64,000 nucleotides of DNA from Actinokineospora xionganensis (lineage in GTDB: Bacteria > Actinomycetota > Actinomycetes > Mycobacteriales > Pseudonocardiaceae): assembly GCF_014323725.1 (NCBI RefSeq), contig NZ_JABVED010000006.1, positions 271,627 to 335,626 on the forward strand, read 5' to 3'. This document shows positions 6,750-18,116 of the stretch, piece after piece. Every line of letters begins with the position of its first letter. Within the stretch, counting starts at the first letter, position 1. A program made the position numbers and the translations under genes. The notes below the pieces were generated by a model. It saw nothing but the letters and a program-made list of their open reading frames with translations. It ran no database searches and was not told the origin of the DNA.

Positions 6750-8780
6750 GTGCCGGACAACCTCCCCTCGTTGCGTGAGCTGCTCGCCGCCGCGGTCACC
6801 GCGGTCGGCGGCGCCGAGCGACCGGGGCAGGTGGAGATGGCCGAGGCCGTCGACGCGTCCATTCGGACCGGCGACCACCTGGCCGTCCAGGCGGGCACGG
6901 GCACCGGCAAGTCCCTGGCCTACCTCGTCCCCGCAGTGCGGCACGCGGTGGCAAACGGCAGCACGGTGGTCATCTCCACGGCCACCATCGCCCTGCAGCG
7001 CCAGCTGGTCGACCGTGACCTTCCTCGACTGACGAAGGCGCTGGCCAAGCCCCTCAAGCGCACGCCGACGTTCGCCATCCTCAAGGGCAGGCGCAACTAC
7101 CTGTGCCTGCACCGCCTCGACGGTGGGCCGCAGGACGAGCCCGAGGACCAGGCGCTCTTCGATCCGTTCGCCATCTCCCGGCTCGGGCGTGAGGTCACCC
7201 GCCTGCGGGAGTGGGTCAGCGACACCGAGACCGGCGACCGCGACGAGTTGGTCCCGGGCGTGTCCGAGCAGGCCTGGCGGCAGGTGTCGGTGTCGGCGCG
7301 GGAGTGTCTCGGGGCCTCGAAGTGTCCGATGGGCACCGACTGCTTCGCCGAGAAGGCGCGCGCGGAGGCCGGTCGAGCCGACGTCGTGGTCACCAACCAC
7401 GCGCTGCTCGCCATCGACGCGCTGCAGGGCTACCAGGTGCTGCCCGAGCACGACGTGGTGATCGTCGACGAGGCCCATGACCTGGTCGACCGGGTCACCT
7501 CAGTGGCCACGGGCGAGCTGTCCGCCGCCATGGTCTCCATCGCCTCACGCAGGGTCGGCAGGCTGGTCGAGGAGGACACGGCCGACCGGCTCAACGAGTG
7601 CGGCGACGGCCTGGCAATGCTGCTCGAAGACGTCCCCACCGGCCGTCTCGACAAGATCCCCGAGCCGCTGCGGGTCACCATCACCGCGATCCGCGACGCC
7701 GCCCACCACTGCATCTCCTCGCTGGGCCCCGAGCGCGGGGCCGACGCGGACGTGGTCGCCGCCCGCAAGCTGGCGATGTCCGTCCTCGAAGAGGTCCACG
7801 ACAACGCGGTCCGCGTCCTGGAGGCGTTCGACACCGACGACGCCCACCGCCGCGACGTCGTCTGGATCACCGGCGACTACGGCTCGAACACCCCGCGCCC
7901 GCCGACCCTGAAGGTTGCGCCCCTGGGCGTGGCCGGGTTGTTGCGGGAGAAGCTGTTCGGCGAGAACACCACCATCCTCACCTCCGCGACGCTCACGTTG
8001 GGCGGCAGCTTCGACGCGCTCGCCCGGCAGTGGGGGCTGCCCGGGCAGAGCGCGGGCGAGAAGGTCGACGGCATGGCCTCCGAGAAGGAGGTCGCGCCGG
8101 ACTCGATCCGCTGGACCGGCATCGACGTCGGTTCCCCCTTCGACCACGCGCGCAGCGGCATCCTCTACACCGCCCGCCACCTGCCCCCTCCCGGCCGCGA
8201 CGGCCTGCCCGAGGCCTACCTCGAGGAACTGAAGTCTCTGGTGGAGGCTGCGGGCGGGCGCACCCTGGGGTTGTTCTCGTCGATGCGCGCGGCCAAGAAC
8301 GCCGCCGCCGAACTGCGAGAGCGGACCGACGTCGAAATCCTGTGCCAGGGCGACGACTCGACGTCGCTGCTGGTCAAGAAGTTCGCGGAGAACCCGCAGA
8401 CGTGTCTGTTCGGGACACTGTCGCTGTGGCAGGGCGTCGACGTCCCCGGGCCGTCACTGTCGCTTGTGGTCATGGACCGCATCCCGTTCCCACGACCGGA
8501 CGACCCGCTCGCCTCCGCCCGCCAGCGTGCCGTGGAGGCCCGCGGCGGCAACGGTTTCCTCTCCGTCGCCGCCACCCACGCGGCGCTGCTCCTCGCGCAG
8601 GGCGCGGGCAGGCTGTTGCGCTCCATGGACGACCGCGGCGTCGTCGCGATCCTCGACCCACGCCTCGCCACCGCGCGCTACGGCGGCTTCCTGCGGGCGT
8701 CCCTCCCCCCGTTCTGGCCCACGACCGATGCCGAGGTCGTCCGGGCCGCGCTGCGCAGACTCGACGACGCGGCGAACTAG
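6750..8780 (+). CDS. dinG: ATP-dependent DNA helicase, DinG/XPD family
   Basis: This is a superfamily 2 5'-3' DNA helicase of the iron-sulphur XPD/DinG group, acting on damaged or R-loop-containing DNA in the cytoplasm. The GTG at 6750 gives 676 aa; a start at 6702 would run into the tandem-repeat spacer. Motif I is AGTGTGKSLAYL, the Walker B box is VDEAHDL, and motif VI lies in AQGAGRLLRS. Four cysteines spaced as in the Fe-S domain are visible (Cys in NYLCLHR, then ECLGASKCPMGTDCF). No strong ribosome site is seen before the start. It is followed 28 bp later by a small hypothetical gene, possibly co-transcribed. Confidence 0.9.
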   Translation: MPDNLPSLRELLAAAVTAVGGAERPGQVEMAEAVDASIRTGDHLAVQAGTGTGKSLAYLVPAVRHAVANGSTVVISTATIALQRQLVDRDLPRLTKALAKPLKRTPTFAILKGRRNYLCLHRLDGGPQDEPEDQALFDPFAISRLGREVTRLREWVSDTETGDRDELVPGVSEQAWRQVSVSARECLGASKCPMGTDCFAEKARAEAGRADVVVTNHALLAIDALQGYQVLPEHDVVIVDEAHDLVDRVTSVATGELSAAMVSIASRRVGRLVEEDTADRLNECGDGLAMLLEDVPTGRLDKIPEPLRVTITAIRDAAHHCISSLGPERGADADVVAARKLAMSVLEEVHDNAVRVLEAFDTDDAHRRDVVWITGDYGSNTPRPPTLKVAPLGVAGLLREKLFGENTTILTSATLTLGGSFDALARQWGLPGQSAGEKVDGMASEKEVAPDSIRWTGIDVGSPFDHARSGILYTARHLPPPGRDGLPEAYLEELKSLVEAAGGRTLGLFSSMRAAKNAAAELRERTDVEILCQGDDSTSLLVKKFAENPQTCLFGTLSLWQGVDVPGPSLSLVVMDRIPFPRPDDPLASARQRAVEARGGNGFLSVAATHAALLLAQGAGRLLRSMDDRGVVAILDPRLATARYGGFLRASLPPFWPTTDAEVVRAALRRLDDAAN

Positions 8781-8808
8781 AATTTCCATTTCCACCTTCG
8801 GAGGTCGC

Positions 8809-9132
8809 GTGTCAGGCAATCCCGGCGATGCAGGAATCACCGTCGACGACGACGGCGTGCGCAGGCACCTCGCCGACGGCACCGAAGAGGCCGTGTCCTG
8901 GTCCGAGCTGGCGGAGGTCGCGATCCGGACCACGCCCGAGGGACCGTGGAAAGAGGACGTCTTCTTCCTGCTGATGCGCGCGGGCGGCGGCGGCTGCGCC
9001 GTGCCCGCGGGCGACCCGGCCGCCGACGACCTGATGAGCAGGCTGCAGTCCATGCCGGGCTTCGACAACGACGCCTTCATCGAGGCCATGACGACCACTG
9101 AGGACGGTCTGTTCGTCGTCTGGCAGCGCTGA
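8809..9132 (+). CDS. Conserved hypothetical protein, 107 aa
   Basis: The GTG at 8809 has GGAGG 4 bp upstream and lies 28 bp after the helicase gene. The protein is acidic and compact, starting with a beta-rich segment (ITVDDDGVRRHLADG, VSWSELAEVAIRT) and ending with DGLFVVWQR. There is no signal peptide, membrane segment or recognisable catalytic motif. The composition and third-position bias are those of a real gene. I do not recognise a function. It is convergent with the next gene, with 3 bp between stops. Confidence 0.7.
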   Translation: MSGNPGDAGITVDDDGVRRHLADGTEEAVSWSELAEVAIRTTPEGPWKEDVFFLLMRAGGGGCAVPAGDPAADDLMSRLQSMPGFDNDAFIEAMTTTEDGLFVVWQR

Positions 9133-9135
9133 GGT

Positions 9136-10074
9136 TCAGGGGCGCGGCAGGTCGAACTCCGCGTCCCACAGCATCCGGCGGACGAGCACCTCCTCGCCGC
9201 CCTCCCGCTCCGCCGCCGCCGCGAGCGCGCGCAGGTCGGCTTCCGCGGTGGTGACCCAGTCCGCGGAGGACGCCCAGAACCGCTTGATCTCGCCTTCGAG
9301 GTGCCTGCGGATCCGCCTGCGCGCGACGAGCAGCACCACCCGACCCAGCCCACGGGCACGCAGCGACAAAGCGCCATCGAGTTTCCACTCCCTGGCCGAC
9401 CCGGCGACCTCGGCTTGGGTGGCGCCGCGGAACCGGTTCGCCTGCCCCTTGGCTTCGAGCAGTCCGCCCCCGTTGCCTGCCAAGGTGCCAAGATCCAGCG
9501 TGGCCGACCCCTCCCCCGACCCGCCGAGCAGCTGGGCAAGGCAGCCCGAGCCCACCTCGTCCTTGATCATCGCGGTCAGGTCCACCCATCCGGCGACCTC
9601 GATCCGCGGCAACACCCCACGGCGGAGGTCGACGGTGACGGCCCACCGCCCCCTGTCCTCGCTCACCGTCGCCGCCATACCGCGCGCGTCGTCCTCTTTG
9701 AGAGTCACGAAACAGGTGGACTGCTCGACCCCCACCCGCACCATCGCGTCGTTCCGCCGCTGGTAGTGCGCCGCCCACTCTTCCTCGGTGTGCCTGCCGC
9801 CGCCGAGCGCCGCCATCTCCCGGTCGAACTCGGCCCGGCGAGCCTCGGGCAACTCAAGCTTCGGTGTCTCGATGGTCACGGAGTACCGCGCGCCTGCCGC
9901 CCGATGACGACCCTCGACGAGCGCGAACGCGGGAACAGCGGCCCCGGTGAGCGGGTTGAGCACCGCCCCCGACCCGTCGAACTCAAGCCGCGCCCACTCG
10001 CCGAACAAGGACGGGACCAGCTTCACCACCGGCACGATATCGATCCGCCGCACGGTCCCAGACGTCTTCACCAT
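9136..10074 (-). CDS. Hypothetical protein, 312 aa
   Basis: I chose ATG 10074 (MVKTSGTVRRIDIVP) because the frame upstream of it looks non-coding. The protein seems soluble, with an N-terminal beta-rich part, a central segment with FDREMAALGGGRH, and a C-terminal helical region rich in Arg, Ala and Glu. No signal peptide and no motif I can name. It stands alone, convergent with the 107-aa gene on its 3' side and divergent from a small membrane protein on the other. Confidence 0.62.
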   Translation of the reverse strand: MVKTSGTVRRIDIVPVVKLVPSLFGEWARLEFDGSGAVLNPLTGAAVPAFALVEGRHRAAGARYSVTIETPKLELPEARRAEFDREMAALGGGRHTEEEWAAHYQRRNDAMVRVGVEQSTCFVTLKEDDARGMAATVSEDRGRWAVTVDLRRGVLPRIEVAGWVDLTAMIKDEVGSGCLAQLLGGSGEGSATLDLGTLAGNGGGLLEAKGQANRFRGATQAEVAGSAREWKLDGALSLRARGLGRVVLLVARRRIRRHLEGEIKRFWASSADWVTTAEADLRALAAAAEREGGEEVLVRRMLWDAEFDLPRP

Positions 10075-10210
10075 CACGGCCCGGGAGCGTACGCGAGCAC
10101 CGATCACCTCCGGGGGCGAGATCACGAGTCGCCTGATTAGCACAGCAAGCAAGCAACCGATCGCGCAACGACGGCCGTCCTTGACACCGCCCGACCAGAA
10201 CAAGACCATC

Positions 10211-10623
10211 GTGGATATCGAGGATGAGGTGCGCCCGATCAACCCCAACGGGGGAAAACACAACGGAAAGGGCGGAGTGGGACAGAACCCGCCAATCGCG
10301 CAGCATCACGTCTCGTGGACTGCGGTGATCCTCGGTTCAGCAGCACTGGCGGGCGCGTGGGTGCTCACGGTGCCGATCCTCGGCATGATGCTCATGGCCT
10401 CCGACAGCTGCCGCTCCCGAAACGACAAACCCATCTGCGACCCGAGGAACCAAACCCTGGTGCTCGTCTTGCCGACGGCAGCCATGGTGGCGGGAGTGCT
10501 GCTGATCGCCATAGCCGGCGGCATCGCCGTCCGACACGGCCGAAAGACAGTCCACTGGCAAATCGTGGCCTGGCTACTCCTGCTCACCGCGTGGATCGCC
10601 TCATGCACCATCCTCACAGCCGG

Positions 10624-10627
<4 letters not shown>
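10211..10627 (+). CDS. Small membrane protein with three predicted helices
   Basis: Three hydrophobic segments are clear (VILGSAALAGAWVLTVPIL, LVLPTAAMVAGVLLIAIAG, IVAWLLLLTAWIASCTIL), after a hydrophilic N-terminus rich in Asn, Gly and Lys. The start is uncertain: GTG 10211 gives 138 aa; GTG 10277 has a GGAAAGG sequence upstream and gives 116 aa. Two cysteines lie in the first loop (DSCRSRNDKPICD). I do not recognise the family. Its stop overlaps the Pth2 gene stop by 4 bp on the opposite strand. Confidence 0.55.
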
Positions 10628-12710
<2,083 letters not shown>

Positions 12711-12734
12711 TCACCGGGGCGAACCTCACACAAC

Positions 12735-12775
12735 GCGAACGGCCCGGCTCCCTGAGTGGGAACCGGGCCGTTCGC
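12735..12775 (-). terminator. Strong hairpin terminator downstream of ctaD
   Basis: Arms of 18 bases (12735-12752 and 12758-12775; GCGAACGGCCCGG pairs with CCGGGCCGTTCGC) with a single mismatch enclose a 5-nt loop TGAGT. It lies 11 bp after the ctaD stop and before serB on the same strand, so it most likely ends the ctaD message. Confidence 0.75.
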
Positions 12776-12785
12776 GATGCCGAAA

Positions 12786-14561
12786 TCAGTTGGGCTTCAG
12801 CGGGTCTTCCTTGTCGATCTCCGGCGGGTTCATCGCCGCGGCAAGCTCCTGGGACGGCGCCGGGATGGCGTGCCCGTTCTTGTCGTGGCCGATGTTCCGC
12901 TCGGCTTCGATGCGCTCCAGCATGTGCGGGTAGTGCAGGTCGAAGGCGGGCCGCTCGGAGCGGATCCTGGGTAGCTCGGTGAAGTTGTGCCGCGGCGGCG
13001 GGGAGCTGGTGGCCCACTCCAGGGAGTTGCCGTAGCCCCACGGGTCGTCCGCGGTGGTGATCTCACCGAAGCGGTAGGACTTGAAGACGTTCCAGATGAA
13101 CGGGAGCGTCGACGCGCCCAGGATGTAGGCGCCGATCGTGGAGATCGTGTTCAGCGTGGTGAAGCCGTCGCTGGCCAGGTAGTCGGCGTACCGACGCGGC
13201 ATGCCCTCGTTGCCCAGCCAGTGCTGGACGAGGAACGTGCCGTGGAAGCCGAGGAACGTGGTCCAGAAGTGCAGCTTGCCCAGCGGCTCGTCCAGGAACC
13301 GGCCCGTGATCTTCGGGAACCAGAAGTAGATTCCGGCGAAGGTCGCGAACACGATCGTGCCGTAGAGCACGTAGTGGAAGTGGGCGACGACGAAGTACGT
13401 GTCGGACACGTGGAAGTCGATCGCCGGGGCCGCGAGAAGCACGCCGGTGAGACCACCGAAGAGGAACGTCACCAGGAAGCCGACGCTGAACAGCATCGGC
13501 GTCTCGAAGGTGAGCTGCCCCTTCCACATCGTGCCGATCCAGTTGAAGAACTTCACACCGGTCGGGACCGCGATGAGGAACGTCATGAACGAGAAGAACG
13601 GCAGCAGGACCGCGCCGGTCGCGTACATGTGGTGCGCCCACACCGTCATCGACAGCGCCGCGATACCCAGCGTCGCGTAGATGAGGGTGCGGTAGCCGAA
13701 TAGCGGCTTGCGGCTGAAGACCGGGAAGATCTCGGACACGATACCGAAGAACGGCAAGGCGACGATGTAGACCTCTGGGTGTCCGAAGAACCAGAACAGG
13801 TGCTGCCAGAGGATCACGCCACCGTTGGCCGGGTCGAACACGTGGGCCCCGAGCTGGCGGTCGGCGAGCAGGCCGAACAGCGCGGCGGTGAGGATCGGGA
13901 ACGCGAGCAGCACCAGGATGCTGGTGATCAGGATGTTCCACACGAAGATGGGCATCCGGAACATGGTCATACCGGGCGCGCGCAGGCAGACGATCGTGGT
14001 GATCATGTTGACCGCGCCGAGGATGGTGCCGAGACCACCGACCGCGAGTCCGACGATCCACAGGTCGGCGCCGACGCCGGGTGAGTGGATCTTGTCCGAC
14101 AGCGGGGTGTAGGCGAACCAGCCGAAGTCGGCCGCGCCACCCGGGGTCAGGAAGCCCGCCATCACGATCAGGCCGCCGAAGAGGTACAGCCAGTACGAGA
14201 AGGCGTTGAGCCTCGGGAACGCCACGTCCGGCGAGCCGATCTGCAGCGGCAGCACGAAGTTCGCGAAGCCGAAGAGAATCGGCGTCGCGTACAGCAGCAG
14301 CATGATCGTGCCGTGCATGGTGAAGAGCTGGTTGTACTGCTCCTGCGACAGGAACTGCTGTCCCGGAACGGCGAGCTCACTGCGAATCAGCATCGCCATC
14401 GCCCCGCCCACCATGAAGAAGGCGAACGACGTGACTAGGTACATGATGCCGATTTGCTTGTGGTCCGTCGTGCGGAACAACCGCAGCAGGTACGAACCCT
14501 TGAGCGTCTCGCGGGCCGGATACGGCCGCGTCGCGATCGGCTGCGGGGCTACTGCAGTCAC
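12786..14561 (-). CDS. ctaD: Cytochrome c oxidase subunit I
   Basis: This is the haem/copper catalytic subunit of the aa3-type terminal oxidase in the plasma membrane. GTG 14561 is preceded by GGAGG 5 bp upstream and gives 591 aa; the frame extends 11 codons further but without a ribosome site. Twelve helices are evident. Key ligands are in [19 protein letters not shown] (Cu-B His and the His-Tyr pair), AHHMYATG, and [10 protein letters not shown] (haem ligands). As is usual in actinobacteria it stands alone, apart from the ctaC/qcr cluster. The TnpB element has inserted about 135 bp upstream of the start, possibly in or near its promoter. Confidence 0.96.
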   Translation of the reverse strand: MTAVAPQPIATRPYPARETLKGSYLLRLFRTTDHKQIGIMYLVTSFAFFMVGGAMAMLIRSELAVPGQQFLSQEQYNQLFTMHGTIMLLLYATPILFGFANFVLPLQIGSPDVAFPRLNAFSYWLYLFGGLIVMAGFLTPGGAADFGWFAYTPLSDKIHSPGVGADLWIVGLAVGGLGTILGAVNMITTIVCLRAPGMTMFRMPIFVWNILITSILVLLAFPILTAALFGLLADRQLGAHVFDPANGGVILWQHLFWFFGHPEVYIVALPFFGIVSEIFPVFSRKPLFGYRTLIYATLGIAALSMTVWAHHMYATGAVLLPFFSFMTFLIAVPTGVKFFNWIGTMWKGQLTFETPMLFSVGFLVTFLFGGLTGVLLAAPAIDFHVSDTYFVVAHFHYVLYGTIVFATFAGIYFWFPKITGRFLDEPLGKLHFWTTFLGFHGTFLVQHWLGNEGMPRRYADYLASDGFTTLNTISTIGAYILGASTLPFIWNVFKSYRFGEITTADDPWGYGNSLEWATSSPPPRHNFTELPRIRSERPAFDLHYPHMLERIEAERNIGHDKNGHAIPAPSQELAAAMNPPEIDKEDPLKPN

Positions 14562-14633
14562 TCCTGCCTCCTGCGTGCCTCGAGGTGTGAACATGGGTGA
14601 GTTCGCCTTGGCGGCGGTTACTCGGGAGGAATC

Positions 14634-15942
14634 CTAGCCCGCTCCACGAGGCGTGGCGCGCCTGGGTTGGGCCCCTGTGACGTGGTACTCGCCACTTGAC
14701 GTGCTCCCCGATTCGCATGCCGGGGATTCCAACGCGGCGGTGCCGCGTATGGGGCCTCCTGCTTCTACACCCAACGCCTCCTGGGAGGGAGGACTGACAC
14801 GGGCTCCACTGGCGTTTAGCCTCTCCGCACGCCCTGCGGCGAGAATGTTACGCGCTGCGTTGTAGTCGCGATCGTGCGTGACCATGCATTCGGGGCAGGC
14901 CCATTCGCGAATGCGCAGCGGCATCGCGCTAATGACATGGCCGCAATCGGCACACGTTTTCGAGCTGGGCAGCCATCGGGATACCTTCGCGACAGTCCGG
15001 CCGTAGCGCTTGGCCTTCTCCTCGATCAGCCCGACGAACTGAGCCCATCCAGCGTCGTGGATAGCCTGGGCCAACTTGCGGTTGCGAACGAGTCCGGCGA
15101 TGTTCAAGTCCTCCACGTAGACCGCTTGGTTGTCGCGGACCAGTTGAAGAGCTTGTTTGTGCTGATAGTCGCGTCGGGCTCGAGAGACCTTGCCATGTTG
15201 CACGGCTACCTTCCGCCGCGACTTCGACCGATTCGCACCGGTATTTGGCGCGGCGCGCTTTCTCACGTTCCAGGCGGGCGAGTTTCCGCTGCTTGCGAGC
15301 AAGATGCTTCGGGTTCGCGACATCTACCCTCTGGCCCTCGGTGTCGGCGACCGTCGCCAATCGAGTAATGCCCAGGTCAACACCGGCTTCTCGCGCAATC
15401 TCCGGCAGCGGGATGGGTGCGACATCCACGACGAACGAAGCGTAGTAGTGCCCATCCGGCTCCCGGATGATCGTTACCGAGGACGGTTGCGAGGGCAGCC
15501 CACGCGACCAGCGCACACGAATGTCCCCGACCTTCGCCAAATACAGCCTGCCGTCCGACCGGATGTGGAATCCGTTTCGGGTCAGCCGGAACGACTGCCG
15601 ATTGTCCTTGCGGGACTTGAACCGCGGCTTGCCGACCCGCCCCTTGTGTGACCCCGCGGCCGAGGCGAAGAAGTTCGAGTAGGCACGATGTGCGTCCTGC
15701 ACTGACTGCACCAACGCCACCGAAACAACTTCGGCCAACCAGGCCCGTGCTTCCGTGGTCCTGGCTTGAGTGATGACCCGACGCTGCACCTCGGCCGGCG
15801 TGACCTTCTCCCCGACCGAATACGCATGCTCTCGGGTCCGCAGGACATCGTTGAACACCACTCGGCAGCATCCGAACGTCCTGGCCATCATCGACCGCTG
15901 AACCGCGGAGGGTTCGATGCGGTATCTGTATCGGACCAGCAC
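14634..15942 (-). pseudogene. tnpB: TnpB (IS200/IS605-type RNA-guided nuclease), broken by a frameshift
   Basis: The N-terminal part starts at GTG 15942 (MLVRYRYRIEPS) and is in frame until about 15235, where KARRAKYR should continue as SKSRRKVAVQHGK in another frame; a one-base shift lies around 15225-15245. Both halves together hold every TnpB hallmark: RuvC Asp in GVDLGITRLA, Glu in VYVEDLNIAGL, zinc-finger CADCGH and CPEC, and final Asp in HDRDYNAARNI. The stop codon of the C-terminal frame at 14634 lies beyond the apparent element end. No TnpA is present. The gene is probably inactive unless the ribosome slips at the frameshift. Confidence 0.85.
14696..14730 (-). other. Right-end hairpin, likely 3' scaffold of the omega RNA
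   Basis: CCCCG at 14706-14710 pairs with CGGGG at 14721-14725 around a 10-nt loop, next to the TTGAC/GTCAA boundary. In IS605-type elements the RNA that guides TnpB comes from the 3' part of tnpB plus this end, and the guide is the flank just outside. Here the predicted guide would begin GTGGCGAGTACCACGTCA on the minus strand from 14695. This assignment rests on family knowledge, not on expression data. Confidence 0.4.
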
Positions 15943-15950
15943 AGTGATCA
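14696..15950 (-). mobile_element. IS605-group element carrying only tnpB
   Basis: The right end is placed at 14696 because, read in the tnpB direction, the sequence GGGGAGCACGTCAA at 14709-14696 has the CTT/TCAA-type ending known from IS605/IS1341 right ends and is preceded by a hairpin. The left end lies somewhere just upstream of the tnpB start (15943 to about 16000) and is not resolved. The insertion sits between ctaD and proA, both intact. Lacking tnpA, it would depend on a transposase supplied from elsewhere. Confidence 0.7.
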
Positions 15951-16047
15951 GTAGAGCATGTGGCTACGACAATCTCGCAGGTCGCGTGCGAACGGCCGGG
16001 GGAAACGAAATTCCGCCAGCCGCGGCGAACGCGTCACAGGCGGTGAC

Positions 16048-17295
16048 TCAGGCCGGGACGACGGCGAACTGGCGCAGCACGAGGTCGGTGAAGGTGACCG
16101 GGCCGCGCGGACCGGGGACCCGGTCGAGGTTGATGCCGGTCTCGGGCACCCCGCGCAGCTTGAAGCCGTCGAGCAGCCGGGTCGGCGCGTTCCAGAACAC
16201 GCCGGTGCCGGTGTAGCCGGAGATGAACGCGTCGGCGGCCTTCTTGTCCGTGGTGACGATGCCCGCGGCCAGACCTGAGGTCTCCTCGTTCGCGACCCGG
16301 AGCGCGTCGGCGAGGCTGTCGACCGGGGCGATGGTGACGGTGGCCTCGCGGTCGGAGTCCAGCGCCCACTCGTAGCCGATGGCGTGGTCGTGCGGGGGCA
16401 GCGACGGCTCCACGCCCGCCTTGTCGAGCGCGGCCTGGATGCCGGGCAGCGCCGCGTCGTAGACGTCGCGGTGGACCAGGAGCAGGTTGAGACGGTTGCA
16501 GACGCCCAACCGGTCGAGGCTGCGGGTGATGAGGTCCTCGGCGAACGAGTGGTCGGCTTTGACGTCGTAGTAGAGGACACCGCCGCCGTCGGCGTGGGCC
16601 AGGGTCCGCACCCCGTGGGCCGCCGCCCGGCGGTCGAGTTCGCGGGTTGTCTCGCCGCTGCCGCGCACGATGACCAGCGGGATCAGGTGCGGCAGCTCGA
16701 CCAGCGCGCCCGCGGCGGCGCGGTCGGGGGTGGGCACCAGCTGGATGACGTCGGGGTCGATGTTCGCGTCGGACAGCCCGGGCGCGATGACCTCGTTGAG
16801 CAGGGCCATGGCCGAGCGCAGAGCGGCGGAGCCGGTGCGCAGGACGCCCGCGTTGCGGGACTTCACCAGCTGGGACGCGACGTCGACGGTGACGTTCGGG
16901 CGGGCCTCGTAGTTGGCGCCGATGACGCCGACCGGCCTGCGCAGCTCGATCAGCCGCAGACCGCCGTCGAGGTCACGCACGGGGGTCTCGCGCGCGGGAT
17001 GCGGCACCGAGGCGAGCAGTCGCAGCTGCTCGGCCATGTCCTCCAGGCGCTCCTCGGTGATGCGCAGCCGGTCGAGGAGACCACCGCTCATCCCGGCGGC
17101 CTCGGCGGAGGCGACGTCCTCGGCGTTGGCGGCGAGGATCTTCGCGCGGGCAGAGGACAGCCGGGCGGCCATCTCACCGATCGCCGCGTCGACCGCTTCG
17201 TCGGAGGCCCCCGCCAGGTCCGGCGCGGCGAGCTTCGCCTTCGACGCGCACCTGGCCACGATCTCGCCGATGGCTTCGGGGGTCTGCTCGCTCAC
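16048..17295 (-). CDS. proA: Glutamate-5-semialdehyde dehydrogenase (gamma-glutamyl phosphate reductase)
   Basis: It performs the second step of proline synthesis, NADPH-dependent reduction of gamma-glutamyl phosphate. GTG 17295 has GAAGGGAA upstream and gives 415 aa, the normal size. Recognisable blocks are RRPVGVIGANYEARPNVTVD, IVRGSGETTRELDRRA, the catalytic Cys in DRLGVCNRLNLLLVH, and TGTGVFWNAPTRLLDGF. The partner proB is not adjacent in the window. It is divergent from a methyltransferase gene. Confidence 0.95.
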   Translation of the reverse strand: MSEQTPEAIGEIVARCASKAKLAAPDLAGASDEAVDAAIGEMAARLSSARAKILAANAEDVASAEAAGMSGGLLDRLRITEERLEDMAEQLRLLASVPHPARETPVRDLDGGLRLIELRRPVGVIGANYEARPNVTVDVASQLVKSRNAGVLRTGSAALRSAMALLNEVIAPGLSDANIDPDVIQLVPTPDRAAAGALVELPHLIPLVIVRGSGETTRELDRRAAAHGVRTLAHADGGGVLYYDVKADHSFAEDLITRSLDRLGVCNRLNLLLVHRDVYDAALPGIQAALDKAGVEPSLPPHDHAIGYEWALDSDREATVTIAPVDSLADALRVANEETSGLAAGIVTTDKKAADAFISGYTGTGVFWNAPTRLLDGFKLRGVPETGINLDRVPGPRGPVTFTDLVLRQFAVVPA

Positions 17296-17360
17296 GGTGA
17301 TTCCCTTCGATTGGCTGAATTCAAAGTGTGCCTCATGGGCTGATCTGCTCGGATGGGGCG

Positions 17361-18116
17361 GTGACCACGCACGCCAAGCTGCTCGACCTACTGGCCGAGC
17401 CGCCCGCCGAGCCCGACTTCCGCGCCGGTTACCTGAACCTGCTCGGCGCCGAGGTGCAGGCCGGTCCGCCGACCGGGCTCGTGCAGCGGCTGATGCGCAC
17501 CAACCTGGTGCCGATGATCTACGAGCGCTGGTGGCGGCCCGCGCTCGGTCGGGTGATCAAGGGGCCGAGCGGCCCGAGCATGGCCGAGGAGCACGACATC
17601 GCCGTCCGGCTCCTGCGCCTCAAGCCCGGTGGGGTGGCGCTGGACGTGGCCTGCGGGACCGGCGGATTCACCCGACGCTTCGGGGCCGAGGTCGGTCCGA
17701 CCGGGCTGGCCGTGGGCCTGGACGCGTCCGCGCCGATGCTGGAGCGGGCGGTCGCCGCGACCCCGGCGGGCAGCCCGGTCGAGTACCTGCGGGCCGGCGC
17801 GGTCCGTCCGCCATTGCGCGAGAGCGTGGTCGACGCGGTGTGCTGCTTCGCGGCCCTGCACATGTTCGCCGAGCCGACGGTGGCCCTGACGTCGTTCGCG
17901 CGGGTGCTCAGGCCGGGTGGGCGGGTCGCGCTGCTGACCTCGGCACGCGAGTCGTGGGAGCCCGCGCGCACCGTGCAGACGGCGATGGGCTGGGCCTCCG
18001 GGCAGCGGATGTTCGCCCGCGACGAGGTGCGCGACCTGCTGACCGAGCGCGGGTTCACCGACATCGAGGTCCGCTTCGCGGGCGCCACCCAGTTCGTCGG
18101 GGCGACCGCGACCTGA
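17361..18116 (+). CDS. Class I SAM-dependent methyltransferase
   Basis: The GTG at 17361 (MTTHAKLLDLLAEPP) gives 251 aa; an earlier GTG at 17328 would add 11 poor residues. A helical N-terminal region (FRAGYLNLLGAEV, MRTNLVPMIYERWWRPAL) precedes a Rossmann methyltransferase fold with motif I VALDVACGTGGFTRRF and the later motif VLRPGGRVALLTS. The acceptor is unknown. Its stop TGA and the next gene's stop abut exactly (TGATCA across 18114-18119). Confidence 0.82.
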   Translation: MTTHAKLLDLLAEPPAEPDFRAGYLNLLGAEVQAGPPTGLVQRLMRTNLVPMIYERWWRPALGRVIKGPSGPSMAEEHDIAVRLLRLKPGGVALDVACGTGGFTRRFGAEVGPTGLAVGLDASAPMLERAVAATPAGSPVEYLRAGAVRPPLRESVVDAVCCFAALHMFAEPTVALTSFARVLRPGGRVALLTSARESWEPARTVQTAMGWASGQRMFARDEVRDLLTERGFTDIEVRFAGATQFVGATAT

